Assembly (NCBI GenBank): GCA_965220385.1
Contig: OZ244825.1
Location: forward strand, 682,001-746,000
Source of the DNA: PCPOR2b sp965220385
GTDB taxonomy: Bacteria; Poribacteria; WGA-4E; PCPOR2b
Length of the DNA stretch: 64,000 bases
Direction: 5' to 3'
Shown here: in pieces, positions 54,333-62,604 of the stretch
Layout: every line of letters starts with the position of its first letter
Position numbering within the stretch: the first letter of the stretch is position 1
Notes under the pieces: model-generated
What the model was told of the DNA's origin: nothing
The model's input: the letters and a program-made list of their open reading frames with translations, nothing else
Database searches by the model: none
Position numbers and translations under genes: made by a program

Positions 54333-55220
54333 ATGAATCAGAGCCCTTCCCAAAAAGATCAGATTGCAAAACAGGTGTCCTCGAAACCTACCTTGGAAGC
54401 CGCTGAGGGCGCGCGACAGTTGTTGCGTGAACTAAATATTCAGGGAATCCCGATCCAACCGCGAGAAATTGCAGAGCAACTACAAATCGTCGTATGGGAA
54501 CGTGAAATGGAAAGCCAGTATGATGGTTGCTTGATGCGGGTCGGCGATACTTGGGGTATCCTGCTCAACAACCTGATTCAATCACAGTCCAGAAAGAACT
54601 TTACAATCGCTCACGAATTGGGGCATTACTACTTAGAGCGAGAACAAATTGAGCGACAAATTTCTGCCACCGATCAAAAGGATAAGGTGGCGGAAATTGT
54701 CCCTCGGCATCGCTGTCAGGGCAAAGATCTACGCGGATTTGATTCGCACCGATTAGAGGAACAACGTGCCAATCAGTTCGCAGTCGAGCTGCTGATGCCC
54801 TCTCCCATTTTCCGAGCAGACGCTGTAGATCTGCCTGAAATCGGTTTGCCCGCAATCGATGCCCTTACTGCGAAATATTTAACCTCTTTGACCAGCACAG
54901 CCATTCGCTACACCCGCTTGAGTTCGCATGTCTGCGCGGTTGTTCTGTCTGAGGGTGGTCAAATCAAATATTTTGCGTATTCAGACCGCTTTCGTCAAAA
55001 TAGCGATTGCTATCTTGCGAAAGGCAAACCCCTCCATCCCGATTCGGTTGCAGCCTTGCTTGCCAAACCCAGCTTGACAAAGGTCAAAGAACGTCAGGTG
55101 AAAGTTCCGTTGTCTCATTGGTGTTCGACCCAATCAGATCAACCCCTGGTTGAGCAATCCCGCCGATTATCCCGCATGAACCAAGTACTCTCATTTCTCT
55201 GGTTGCCGGACTCACCTTGA
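54333..55220 (+). CDS. ImmA/IrrE family metallopeptidase
   Basis: 295 residues. Zinc motif FTIAHELGHYYLERE (HExxH) near residue 94 and the downstream RANQFAVELLMPS with its Glu (third ligand region) are the ImmA/IrrE signature. The N-terminal 75 residues carry ARQLLRELNIQGIPIQPREI. The C-terminal part has a GAF-like or other beta domain. Expected to cleave the XRE protein encoded upstream under a stress signal. The spacing suggests co-transcription. The next gene starts 40 bp later and may be co-transcribed but is unrelated by sequence. Confidence 0.9.
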   Translation: MNQSPSQKDQIAKQVSSKPTLEAAEGARQLLRELNIQGIPIQPREIAEQLQIVVWEREMESQYDGCLMRVGDTWGILLNNLIQSQSRKNFTIAHELGHYYLEREQIERQISATDQKDKVAEIVPRHRCQGKDLRGFDSHRLEEQRANQFAVELLMPSPIFRADAVDLPEIGLPAIDALTAKYLTSLTSTAIRYTRLSSHVCAVVLSEGGQIKYFAYSDRFRQNSDCYLAKGKPLHPDSVAALLAKPSLTKVKERQVKVPLSHWCSTQSDQPLVEQSRRLSRMNQVLSFLWLPDSP

Positions 55221-55260
55221 CGCTGTAACGTAACCCGTGGAACTCTTGAGGAGAGATTCG

Positions 55261-56520
55261 ATGGCAAACCCCTTTCGCGTTGCCGCTATCGTAACCACCT
55301 TTTTTCCGAACAGTCATGCCGGGGTGATAGTCCCCAAATTCCTGCGTGGCTTTCCCACCGACGATGGACTGATTGCACCGCGCACCCAACTCGTCTCACT
55401 CTTCATCGATCAGATCCACCAAAATGATGTCGGCCGGCAGATCGCCCACGAATACGATATTCCCATCTATGAGAGCATTCGCGCCGCGCTCACGCTCGGC
55501 GGGGATAGTTTGGCTGTAGATGGCGTGCTACTCATCGGTGAGCACGGCGACTACCCGCGCTCTGCTCTCGGTCAAGAGATGCTGCCACGGCGATACTTCT
55601 TTGAACAAATCTGCGGCGTGATTGCCGAGTCTGATCGCCCCATTCCTATCTACAACGATAAACATCTGTCCTACCGATGGGACGATGTCCATTGGATGTA
55701 CACAACCGCCCAGCAGCTCAGTATACCATTCTGGGCGGGTTCAGCGTTACCGGTGGCTTGGCGACAACCCAACTTTGAGCATCCGCTTGACGCACCGATT
55801 GACGAAGCCTTGTCTATTGGGTTTCACATGATTGAACGCTACGGCTTCCATGCGCTGGAAAGCCTACAGTGTCAGGTGGAACGGCGACAGGGTGGCGAAA
55901 CGGGGGTGCGTTCGGTGCAATGCCTGTCCGGCGATGCGGTTTGGCGCGCTGCCGATCAGGGTCGGTGGTCGACTGAACTCGCTGACCATGCCCTCAACAC
56001 AATTGAGGAGGGACCCGGGCACCTCGACCCTTCGCAGGTCGAAGATCCACACGTCTTCTTGATTGAGTATTGTGATGGACTGAAAGGCGCAGCGTTGATG
56101 CTTGGCGATAACGGCTATGTCCGAAAGTTCGCCTACGCAGCTAAGCGCGACAGGATCATTGACGCAATGGAATACCACACCGATTCGGGACCAACGCACG
56201 CCGTTTTTAGCTATATGGGGCTGAATATCGAAGACTTCTTCCTGACCGGTATCCCACCCAGTCCAGTTGAGCGGACCTATCTAACCACCGGTATCTTGGA
56301 AGCGGCAATGCGTTCCCACGGCAGCGGCGGCGCACAAATCAAAACCCCGCACTTGAGGATCCGCTATACCCCCGCTGAATCCCGACTTCGACGGCCCACA
56401 AGCACCCGTCCAACCGGTGCCTCCCTCTCATCGTGGGAGATGCCGGAACCGGGATCCACTCCCGCTGCGGATTCGATTCCTATCGGGCGCGATGGCACGA
56501 TTCGTGGGCAGCGGCGGTAA
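55261..56520 (+). CDS. Unrecognised 419-residue protein
   Basis: No family recognised. Starts MANPFRVAAIVTTFFPNSHA and resembles the opening of Gfo/Idh/MocA-like proteins only loosely. Notable: DGVLLIGEHGDYPRSALGQE, DKHLSYRWDDVHWMY, IPFWAGSALPVAWRQP and IEYCDGLKGAALMLGDNGY. The final 60 residues are low complexity (RLRRPTSTRPTGASLSSWEM) and may reflect a late frame change. The ATG has GAGGAGAG upstream. Its closest neighbour is the ImmA/IrrE gene 40 bp before it, though nothing suggests a shared role. Soluble; no signal or membrane segment. Confidence 0.6.
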   Translation: MANPFRVAAIVTTFFPNSHAGVIVPKFLRGFPTDDGLIAPRTQLVSLFIDQIHQNDVGRQIAHEYDIPIYESIRAALTLGGDSLAVDGVLLIGEHGDYPRSALGQEMLPRRYFFEQICGVIAESDRPIPIYNDKHLSYRWDDVHWMYTTAQQLSIPFWAGSALPVAWRQPNFEHPLDAPIDEALSIGFHMIERYGFHALESLQCQVERRQGGETGVRSVQCLSGDAVWRAADQGRWSTELADHALNTIEEGPGHLDPSQVEDPHVFLIEYCDGLKGAALMLGDNGYVRKFAYAAKRDRIIDAMEYHTDSGPTHAVFSYMGLNIEDFFLTGIPPSPVERTYLTTGILEAAMRSHGSGGAQIKTPHLRIRYTPAESRLRRPTSTRPTGASLSSWEMPEPGSTPAADSIPIGRDGTIRGQRR

Positions 56521-56656
56521 GGTTCCGGGTTCCCCGTATTGGACTATATCATCATCACACCACAATGTTCTACCGATTCACGTCGCCATGGCAATGTGAC
56601 ACTACTCCTTCTATCTGTTTCTCTATCTGTATCCTCCCCAACGATAGAAATAAAAA

Positions 56657-56690
56657 CAGGCTCAACTCTGTATTCAACAGAGCAAGCCTG
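56657..56690 (-). terminator. Rho-independent terminator of the GIY-YIG gene
   Basis: On the minus strand CAGGCT ... CTCTGT stems pair with ACAGAG and AGCCTG around TGAAT, followed by TTTTTATTT. It lies between convergent genes and also would affect the + strand gene. Confidence 0.72.
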
Positions 56691-56757
56691 CAATGAACTA
56701 CATGAAACAGATATTTTAGTAAGCCCAAGTTCCCCAGCGTGACGTCGGCAGTTCTTG

Positions 56758-57336
56758 TTACGAATTCCCGACAGCCATACTCGCAAGCAGCTCTGGTAGC
56801 AATGCCCACCACCCATCTGCTGCGTTGATGTGCAGCAGATGGGTATTGCCCGGCACGTCATTCGCGCCTAAGCCGCGCTCAATAATCCCCGTATGTGGGT
56901 CCTCCTCCAACTCCCTGGCGAGTCTACCTTCCAATCGCTCACGTGAGCGGATTGCGGAGATGCCGACAAGTTCCGCCGAAGGCAGGTCCAAGAGGAAATC
57001 TACGTTCCAATGCAAGGTTTTGCCCTGTCGAGGCAATAAATTCCCGTCTCCCAAATCGCATTCAACAAATCGGCTGAGCATTGCCTCTCGGATAGGGTGT
57101 GTGGGTTGATCGCCGCTTCGCGTTGCGTGCCGAATCAGTCGCCGCGCCAACGTAGTTGCTCCCTTCTCTGCGAGTGCGGAGCCAACATAAGCATATTCAC
57201 CAGCAGGAAGTGAAATTAGCTTCCCTTTTTTGAACCGTCCAAATCGTAGTGTAGTGTCCTCTTTGAGACGAATCCGCAGGATATATGTTCCAGCTTGTGA
57301 ATTATCGCCGATTATGAGGATGCTCGGAATCTCCAC
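56758..57336 (-). CDS. GIY-YIG nuclease-like protein (DUF123)
   Basis: 192 residues. GTYILRIRL at about 17 and GEYAYVGSALAEKGATTLAR are the GIY-YIG core (here TYI and YVG), with RRLIRHATRS and HWNVDFLL following, as in the DUF123 family of small, single-domain relatives. ERGLGANDVPGNTHLLHI is a family C-terminal motif. Function likely nucleic-acid cleavage but unproven. Starts at GTG. The sequence after 150 is longer than in some relatives. Possibly co-transcribed from the GNAT gene 51 bp upstream. Confidence 0.85.
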   Translation of the reverse strand: MEIPSILIIGDNSQAGTYILRIRLKEDTTLRFGRFKKGKLISLPAGEYAYVGSALAEKGATTLARRLIRHATRSGDQPTHPIREAMLSRFVECDLGDGNLLPRQGKTLHWNVDFLLDLPSAELVGISAIRSRERLEGRLARELEEDPHTGIIERGLGANDVPGNTHLLHINAADGWWALLPELLASMAVGNS

Positions 57337-57387
57337 TGAATCACCAAATATGTCATCGGTTTACTTTAAACCAATCAGTTGACCAGT

Positions 57388-57831
57388 CTATTGGGGCAGT
57401 CTTTTCATCTGAAAATGTGTCGAATTTTCATCGACGATTGCAAACCCTAACCTTTGGTAGAAGGCAGTAGCACGCGTGTTAATTTTTAGCACCTGAAGCG
57501 TCACAGGCTTTTGTTCAAGACTGGCATCGTCAATAATACCCCTCAGGCATGCCGACCCGATCCCCTTTCCCTGATATTCAGGCAGGATATAGACCTGATC
57601 CACATTGAGTGTGTCAGTGGTGCTGGACGTTGATAAAAAACCAACATCGGTCCCGTTAAACTGGATAATGCGAAGATCCTGTGAAGCAAAACGCCTATTG
57701 TGGAGCTCTTTTTGATAGGTATCGTCCCAACCCCAGATCTGCTCCACATATTCTCGGAATGCTGCCTTCTTAACGGTAAAAACAAAGTCGCTGTCGGTTG
57801 CCTGCGCTTTACGAAACTTTAATCCTTCCAC
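57388..57831 (-). CDS. GNAT N-acetyltransferase
   Basis: 147 residues with the GNAT fold. VDQVYILPEYQGKGIGSACL holds the acetyl-CoA loop (Q/RxxGxG/A), and VTLQVLKINTRATAFYQRLG with FAIVDENSTHFQM is the C-terminal core. No signal peptide. Starts at GTG. Substrate cannot be predicted. It lies 51 bp upstream-side of the GIY-YIG gene in the same direction. Confidence 0.88.
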   Translation of the reverse strand: MEGLKFRKAQATDSDFVFTVKKAAFREYVEQIWGWDDTYQKELHNRRFASQDLRIIQFNGTDVGFLSTSSTTDTLNVDQVYILPEYQGKGIGSACLRGIIDDASLEQKPVTLQVLKINTRATAFYQRLGFAIVDENSTHFQMKRLPQ

Positions 57832-57885
57832 TTAGAACCTCTATGTGCAGTTCAGACGAGTGGTGTGTCAACATTAAATAACTGA

Positions 57886-58199
57886 TTAGGCGTTGTTGAA
57901 GTCTTGCCAATCAATTTCTAATTTGCGGAGGGCAGAGCGAAGTATTCCTGTTCCCAAATCACTGCTACCGTGATCGGGTATAGTTGGTAGTTTATAGAAT
58001 TAATGAGACACTCCAAACCGGTGCGGTTACAAACCGCACCTACCGGGCGGGTGAAACTGTTTATTTATTTTTAAAATTCACCAGTTGTTGCCCTTTCGGT
58101 CAATGGGTTATACCATTTTCGATGAGATCCACCACCTCTTCTGGCTATTTCATAACAACCTAGCCTTTTTAACTTTCGTGCAATTTCTCGGTATCTCAT
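57886..58199 (-). pseudogene. hicA: HicA toxin gene interrupted by a MITE
   Basis: HicA is an mRNA-cleaving double-stranded-RNA-binding-fold toxin. The first 39 codons read MRYREIARKLKRLGCYEIAR, RGGGSHRKWYNPLTERATT, then after the insertion IPDHGSSDLGTGILRSALRK and LEIDWQDFNNA to a TAA. The catalytic His is in GGGSHRKW. A 97-bp repeat at 57986-58082, flanked by AGTT on both sides, splits the gene; removing it and one AGTT leaves 213 bases, 70 codons plus stop, in frame. The start overlaps the hicB stop as ATGA. So the toxin is dead as it stands, but only by one insertion. Confidence 0.82.
57986..58082. mobile_element. MITE-like repeat, copy E, inside hicA
   Basis: 97 bp; minus-strand reading starts GGTGAATTTTAAAAATAAAT and ends AATTCTATAAACTACC, with the hairpin GGTGCGGTT-TGT-AACCGCACC. 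Flanked by a four-base duplication AGTT (57982-57985 and 58083-58086). The same subfamily as copy A. Confidence 0.82.
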
Positions 58200-58555
58200 A
58201 GAGCGGGTTGAATTTGTTCTGACGCAGGAACTATCGCTTGAAACCAAAAAGGACTGCTCTCAACAGATGAAGCCTCATTGACAGAGAATCTTGGTTCTAA
58301 CTTTGGGGTCATTGTCTGAAACCATGGATGGTTTATTCGAGTGGGTGCCTCCTCATCAGAGAACTGAATGTCTTCAGGCAATGGACGTCCTAAATCCTCG
58401 TATAGCTCTAGTGTTGCAGCAAAGGCATCCTCAACATTGTTGAGTGCATCATCTACCGAGTCACCGTCGGTCAGGAGTTCGGGTAATTCTTCGCATGTTA
58501 CGACATAACCACCTTCCGGTTGCCCGGTTAAAATCACTGTTATCCTGTATGTCAT
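58196..58555 (-). CDS. hicB: HicB-type antitoxin
   Basis: 119 residues. MTYRITVILTGQPEGGYVVT and CEELPELLTDGDSVDDALNN with VEDAFAATLELYEDLGRPLP is the HicB RNase-H-like partial fold. The C-terminus (FQTMTPKLEPRFSVNEASS) has no obvious HTH, so autoregulation may be by another route. The ATG has GAGGAAAT upstream; an earlier frame of 57 residues is dismissed. Overlaps hicA by four bases (ATGA), but hicA is broken, so it is now an orphan antitoxin. Confidence 0.85.
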   Translation of the reverse strand: MTYRITVILTGQPEGGYVVTCEELPELLTDGDSVDDALNNVEDAFAATLELYEDLGRPLPEDIQFSDEEAPTRINHPWFQTMTPKLEPRFSVNEASSVESSPFWFQAIVPASEQIQPAL

Positions 58556-58601
58556 TGTAATATTTCCTCGTGTAACGCAGTTCCAAAAGGCTGAATATAA
58601 A

Positions 58602-59018
58602 TCAACTTTGGTTAGTCGCACATGTCGGGCACAAGCCGTATAACTCCAGTTTGTACCCTTGCACCTCAAACCCTCTCGCTTTGAACTGTTGCGTATTAAG
58701 TGGTTCAGAGAGTGGTGCGTCAACATCTATTAACTGATCGCAATCCGTACAGACCAGGTGGTGATGGTCTGCGAGGTTCGCGTCGAAACGGGCGTATTCG
58801 CCGTGCTCTACCTTGCGAATCAATCCGAGTTCAACCAAAACACCGAGACCCCGATAGACAGTGCCCAAACTGATATTTGGCAGACGGGCCTTTACCGCAT
58901 CATAAACCTCTTTCGCGCTTGGATGGTATTGCTGCTTTTGTGCCTCTTCGAGAATAATCTGGCGTTGACGGGTAAAACGGTAACCTTCTTGCCTAAGCCC
59001 TTCACTTAACTCTTTCAT
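58602..59018 (-). CDS. Fur-family metal-dependent repressor
   Basis: 138 residues. Winged helix at 1-80: QEGYRFTRQRQIILEEAQKQ, HPSAKEVYDAVKARL and SLGTVYRGLGVLVELGLIRK. Dimer/metal domain: ADHHHLVCTDCDQLIDVD (HHH and CxxC) and the C-terminal CPTC, for structural zinc. Fur, PerR or Zur cannot be told apart without structure; the HHHLVC pattern suits PerR and Fur alike. It lies 46 bp before hicB on the same strand. Start ATG has no clear Shine-Dalgarno. Confidence 0.9.
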   Translation of the reverse strand: MKELSEGLRQEGYRFTRQRQIILEEAQKQQYHPSAKEVYDAVKARLPNISLGTVYRGLGVLVELGLIRKVEHGEYARFDANLADHHHLVCTDCDQLIDVDAPLSEPLNTQQFKARGFEVQGYKLELYGLCPTCATNQS

Positions 59019-59208
59019 ATTAGCACGTTTGGTTCATTGGTTCATTAAACTGATGAACGGTATACATTAGCAGTAGAGCGTGAAACGTGAGCGTTGGGAT
59101 TCACCATGACTATGGGGGACGGAGTATGCTTACTGTGCTATTAGTAATCATTCCTATTACTGATAAATCCAATCATACTAGAAAGGAATCTGACAGGTCA
59201 AGATAAAA

Positions 59209-59911
59209 TAGGAGTTACGCAATTCGGTTCGTAGTAGCGCATTTCTTAATCCCGATTTATCGGGCCTGTCCCGATCCTATCGGGGGATTCATTGCGCGTC
59301 CGGACGGGGGATGAAGAAACGGGTGGCTACAATCTGAAGTGCGTGAGCCGCCCTAATGTCACAAAATGTCACATATTCTCACATATTTTGCATATTTTTT
59401 TATTTTTGGGATGGATCGTTGATGAACATTGGCTTTGATTTTGATCAGATGTCACAAAATGTCACATATTTTTTACTTGAGTGTGCGTTTTAGTGCGTTT
59501 TAGTGAGGTGGTTTGGGTTTCTGAACCTGATTTATGCCGTTCCCCCGATACATCGGTTCCGTTCCGTTTCACCAGAATCCCAAGAATCGGGTGGTCCTCC
59601 CCGATAAACCGGGCCAGGCGGGAGTCCGTGCCGAGACTAGGTAGGCGGAACGGAACAGGCGAGATGTACCACCTATCAGGGGGACTTATGAGCGAGCTGC
59701 GTAGGTCTTAGGATTGTCAGGATTATAGTTGATAGCCCCTTCTGCCATCTGTGACTATTATTTTAACATATCGGAATAGCATATTGCAAACAAAAAGTCA
59801 ATCATTCTGCCGCGGTTTACGCGTTTGGCGGCTTAAAGCCCCGTACCGTTTCCCCGATGAATTGGGATTAAGAAATGTGCTACTACAAACTGAAGTGCGC
59901 AACTCCTAATA
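59209..59911. mobile_element. Non-coding element with inverted-repeat ends
   Basis: Left end (59210-59264) AGGAGTTACGCAATTCGGTT then GTAGTAGCGCATTTCTTAAT; right end (59856-59907) is its inverted counterpart, GGATTAAGAAATGTGCTACT then GAAGTGCGCAACTCCT. The 700-bp interior has no supported gene but two exact copies of ATGTCACAAAATGTCACATA at 59356 and 59449. The likely class is a large MITE or the relic of a transposon. A related single end lies at 63364-63380. The 59019-59940 gap otherwise shows nothing. Confidence 0.65.
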
Positions 59912-59940
59912 AAAATAAGATTTTTCGCATGGAAGGCATA

Positions 59941-61005
59941 TTAATCGAGCGCGCTTACTACAGCTTCGCCGACCTGTGAGGTTGTGGCTTTGCCCCCGAG
60001 GTCCGGTGGGAGGGTTTCGCCCTTCTCGATCACCTGTAGCACGGCTGTGTCTATCGTGTCTGCTGCTTCCGTTTCACCGATGAACCGAAGCATCATCGAG
60101 CCGGAGGTAATCGCCGCCAGTGGGTTAGAGATACCTTGCCCCATAATATCTGGCGCACTGCCGTGGACCGGTTCAAACATCGACGGGAATCGACGTTGCG
60201 GATCGATATTGCCGCTCGGAGCCAGTCCCATACTCCCGGTGATAATCGCGCCAATGTCTGTCAGGATATCCCCAAACAGATTGCTCGCGACCACGACATC
60301 GAAATCTTCCGGTTTCCGCACAAAATCCATACACGCCGCATCCACAAGCAACGATTCCGTCTCTATGTCAGGGTACTTTTCCGCGACCCTGTCGAAAGCA
60401 TTATCCCAGACGATCATGCCGTAACCCTGTGCGTTCGACTTGGTAACTGAAGTGACTTTTCGCTTCTTATTCCGCGCTCGCGCTTGCTCAAAGGCGTAGG
60501 TAATGACCCGCTCGCTGCCGTGGCGGGTGAATACACCAACCTGCACACCGATCTCTTCCGGGAATCCTTGGTACTGAAACCCGCCGACGTTGGCATATTC
60601 GCCCTCCGTGTTCTCCCGTATCACCACCAGATCAATGTCCCAAGGTCCCTTGTCTTTAAGAGGTCCATTGATACCGGGAAAAAGCGTATTTGGTCGCTCA
60701 CAAACGTACTGATCGAACCTGCGCCGGATAGGCAATAAAAGTCCATTGAGTGTCAAGTGGTCTTGGATGTCGGGATGTCCAACGGCACCAAGATAAATCT
60801 GATCGAATTCCGCTAGTATATCAAGCGCATCGGGTGGCATCATGTGACCGTGCTCAAAATAGTAATCTGAACCCCAAGGAAATTCGATAAAGTCCCATGT
60901 GATGTCATATGTATCGGCGACGGCGTTCAGGACCTTGAGGGATTCCTCCATCACCTCGATCCCTATGCCATCGCCTCGAATAACTGCGATCTTGTATTTA
61001 GCCAT
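59941..61005 (-). CDS. Isocitrate/isopropylmalate-family dehydrogenase (tartrate/D-malate type)
   Basis: NAD-dependent beta-decarboxylating dehydrogenase of 354 residues. VIRGDGIGIEVMEESL; RENTEGEYANVGG, which fits tartrate or D-malate dehydrogenases better than LeuB; VTKSNAQGYGMIVWDNAF with catalytic Lys; metal-site NLFGDILTDIGAIITGSMG and FEPVHGSAPDIMGQG. Start has AAAGGACA nearby. No leuCD neighbours, which argues against leucine synthesis. Exact substrate is not fixed. Same strand as the ceramidase gene upstream-side by 176 bp, without shared function. Confidence 0.9.
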   Translation of the reverse strand: MAKYKIAVIRGDGIGIEVMEESLKVLNAVADTYDITWDFIEFPWGSDYYFEHGHMMPPDALDILAEFDQIYLGAVGHPDIQDHLTLNGLLLPIRRRFDQYVCERPNTLFPGINGPLKDKGPWDIDLVVIRENTEGEYANVGGFQYQGFPEEIGVQVGVFTRHGSERVITYAFEQARARNKKRKVTSVTKSNAQGYGMIVWDNAFDRVAEKYPDIETESLLVDAACMDFVRKPEDFDVVVASNLFGDILTDIGAIITGSMGLAPSGNIDPQRRFPSMFEPVHGSAPDIMGQGISNPLAAITSGSMMLRFIGETEAADTIDTAVLQVIEKGETLPPDLGGKATTSQVGEAVVSALD

Positions 61006-61180
61006 GTGTGTCCTTTCTGATGTTACTTATCGCATCTGCTATCTACTGCGCTGGTGGGGCGAATGAAAAGTGAACCCACGAGTTCGTAGGGGCGGGGTTG
61101 CCTCGCCCGGACAGAACAAGCCCAAGAAATCAGAAAAATGCAAAGCCATTAATCTCTAAAAAACTCGGATTATCCCTAAA

Positions 61181-62479
61181 CTACGAAGTCGAAAGACCGT
61201 TCAATAACTCCAACGCTGTATCGACCATCTGTCCGCCAGCGTCCGGCGCAAGATAGCTGCTCCGTGCTAACCATGTCTCATAGCCGCCATGCTCGTGCCC
61301 AAGCGGGGTTGGAACATAGCCGGTGTAGTCATTGGCAAGTTCGATGATAAACGTCGGATTGAGCGGCGAGGCACCCTTGAGATCAATGCCGAACTGACAG
61401 AAAATCTCCCCAGTCAACGCAACAATTCCACAATCTCCAACCCGGTAGGCTTGAATCGGGGTCGTGCGTGTATCTTCCCACTCGTTGACGAGAATCCGTT
61501 CACGTGCATAGAGTTCATCGACGGTCGGATCGTCACTTGCGTTCGCCCATTTCGCTTCATACTCCGCAAGCTCTGCGCTGGTCGGTTTCCGTATGCCGCA
61601 CGTGATCTCTGTCTGTGCCGCCGAAAGGGGTACGTCATCGGTCATCGGTGCCGTCTGCCATGTCCGCCAAACTTCCTCTGCAACGATTCGGGCGACCTTC
61701 CGTGTCTGGGCAAAGGGGCGTCGATCCGTCGGCGGATGGTGCACATTGATGTTGTTAATATCGCCTGAACAGCCGTTGGAGAGCATCGCAACGAATTCTG
61801 CACCCGCCATCCGCTGAAGTTCTTCGGCAAATAGCCCGAAATAATCTGCGGAAACCGTGTGTCCCGGTGCACCGACATAGTGCAGGGCATAGTTGGCGAG
61901 GACGGCTATCGGTCCACCATCGGTCGCTTCGACGAAAAGCGCAGCGATGTCTGGATCGGTCGGTCCCACCGTTTCTACGATGTCGGGATTGTTATGCCCC
62001 GGATTCATCTTCACCGTGCCGTCCTTCATACGAAACCGCCGATTGAACACACAGCGCGGTTCATTCCCGACACCGTAACCGAGTTTTGCCGGCTGCACCC
62101 GTCCCGCTGCTAACTGAACAGCGTCAGCGACGCGCACCGAAAAGAAATCGAGGTAGCCCGGATCGGGCACGGTCTCAAATCCCGGCTTCATGGCAGGGGC
62201 GGAGTGCGTGTGTGTGCCCGCTATCAGCACTTGTTCTCCCGGAATCCCGGTGTGCTCCACGATTAAGGCTTTAGCAGCGTCACATACTTCGCGGGGAATG
62301 CAGATGACGTCACAGATGACAAAGGCGAGTTGCGTATCCCCGTCGTCGAGGACCAGTGCCTTTGCGTGAAGTTCGTCGTGGACTTCCGTCGCGTGGCGTG
62401 CTTTGAGTGAACCTGCAAGGTATGCACCGAGTGGCGGCGTGATGTTGGTCTGTGCAGCACCGGCTTTTAGCGTAGCCAT
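61181..62479 (-). CDS. Neutral/alkaline ceramidase-like protein
   Basis: 432 residues. AGAAQTNITPPLGAYLAGS at the start and VLIAGTHTHSAPAMKPGFE at about 90 are the N-terminal ceramidase hallmarks (Zn His); AMLSNGCSGDINNINVHHP and YALHYVGAPGHTVSADYFG follow. In bacteria of this kind the family is common and probably hydrolyses amide bonds of diverse lipids or other substrates. No signal peptide seen, so the classical secreted ceramidase role is doubtful. Start has GGAGAAAG. 126 bp upstream-side is the bicupin gene in the same direction. Confidence 0.85.
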   Translation of the reverse strand: MATLKAGAAQTNITPPLGAYLAGSLKARHATEVHDELHAKALVLDDGDTQLAFVICDVICIPREVCDAAKALIVEHTGIPGEQVLIAGTHTHSAPAMKPGFETVPDPGYLDFFSVRVADAVQLAAGRVQPAKLGYGVGNEPRCVFNRRFRMKDGTVKMNPGHNNPDIVETVGPTDPDIAALFVEATDGGPIAVLANYALHYVGAPGHTVSADYFGLFAEELQRMAGAEFVAMLSNGCSGDINNINVHHPPTDRRPFAQTRKVARIVAEEVWRTWQTAPMTDDVPLSAAQTEITCGIRKPTSAELAEYEAKWANASDDPTVDELYARERILVNEWEDTRTTPIQAYRVGDCGIVALTGEIFCQFGIDLKGASPLNPTFIIELANDYTGYVPTPLGHEHGGYETWLARSSYLAPDAGGQMVDTALELLNGLSTS

Positions 62480-62604
62480 TCGCTTTCTCCTTTAGTTCAT
62501 GTTAAGAAATTGTGTAACAGAAACAGATTGAGTTCATTAGTTCACTCGTTCATGAATAAATCAATGAGCCAATTGTTTTTACGCATCACGTTTCACGTTT
62601 TACG

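Noticed and set aside
59481..59711. 76-residue plus-strand frame inside the 59209 element
   Set aside because: No Shine-Dalgarno or family pattern; sits on palindrome-rich non-coding DNA.
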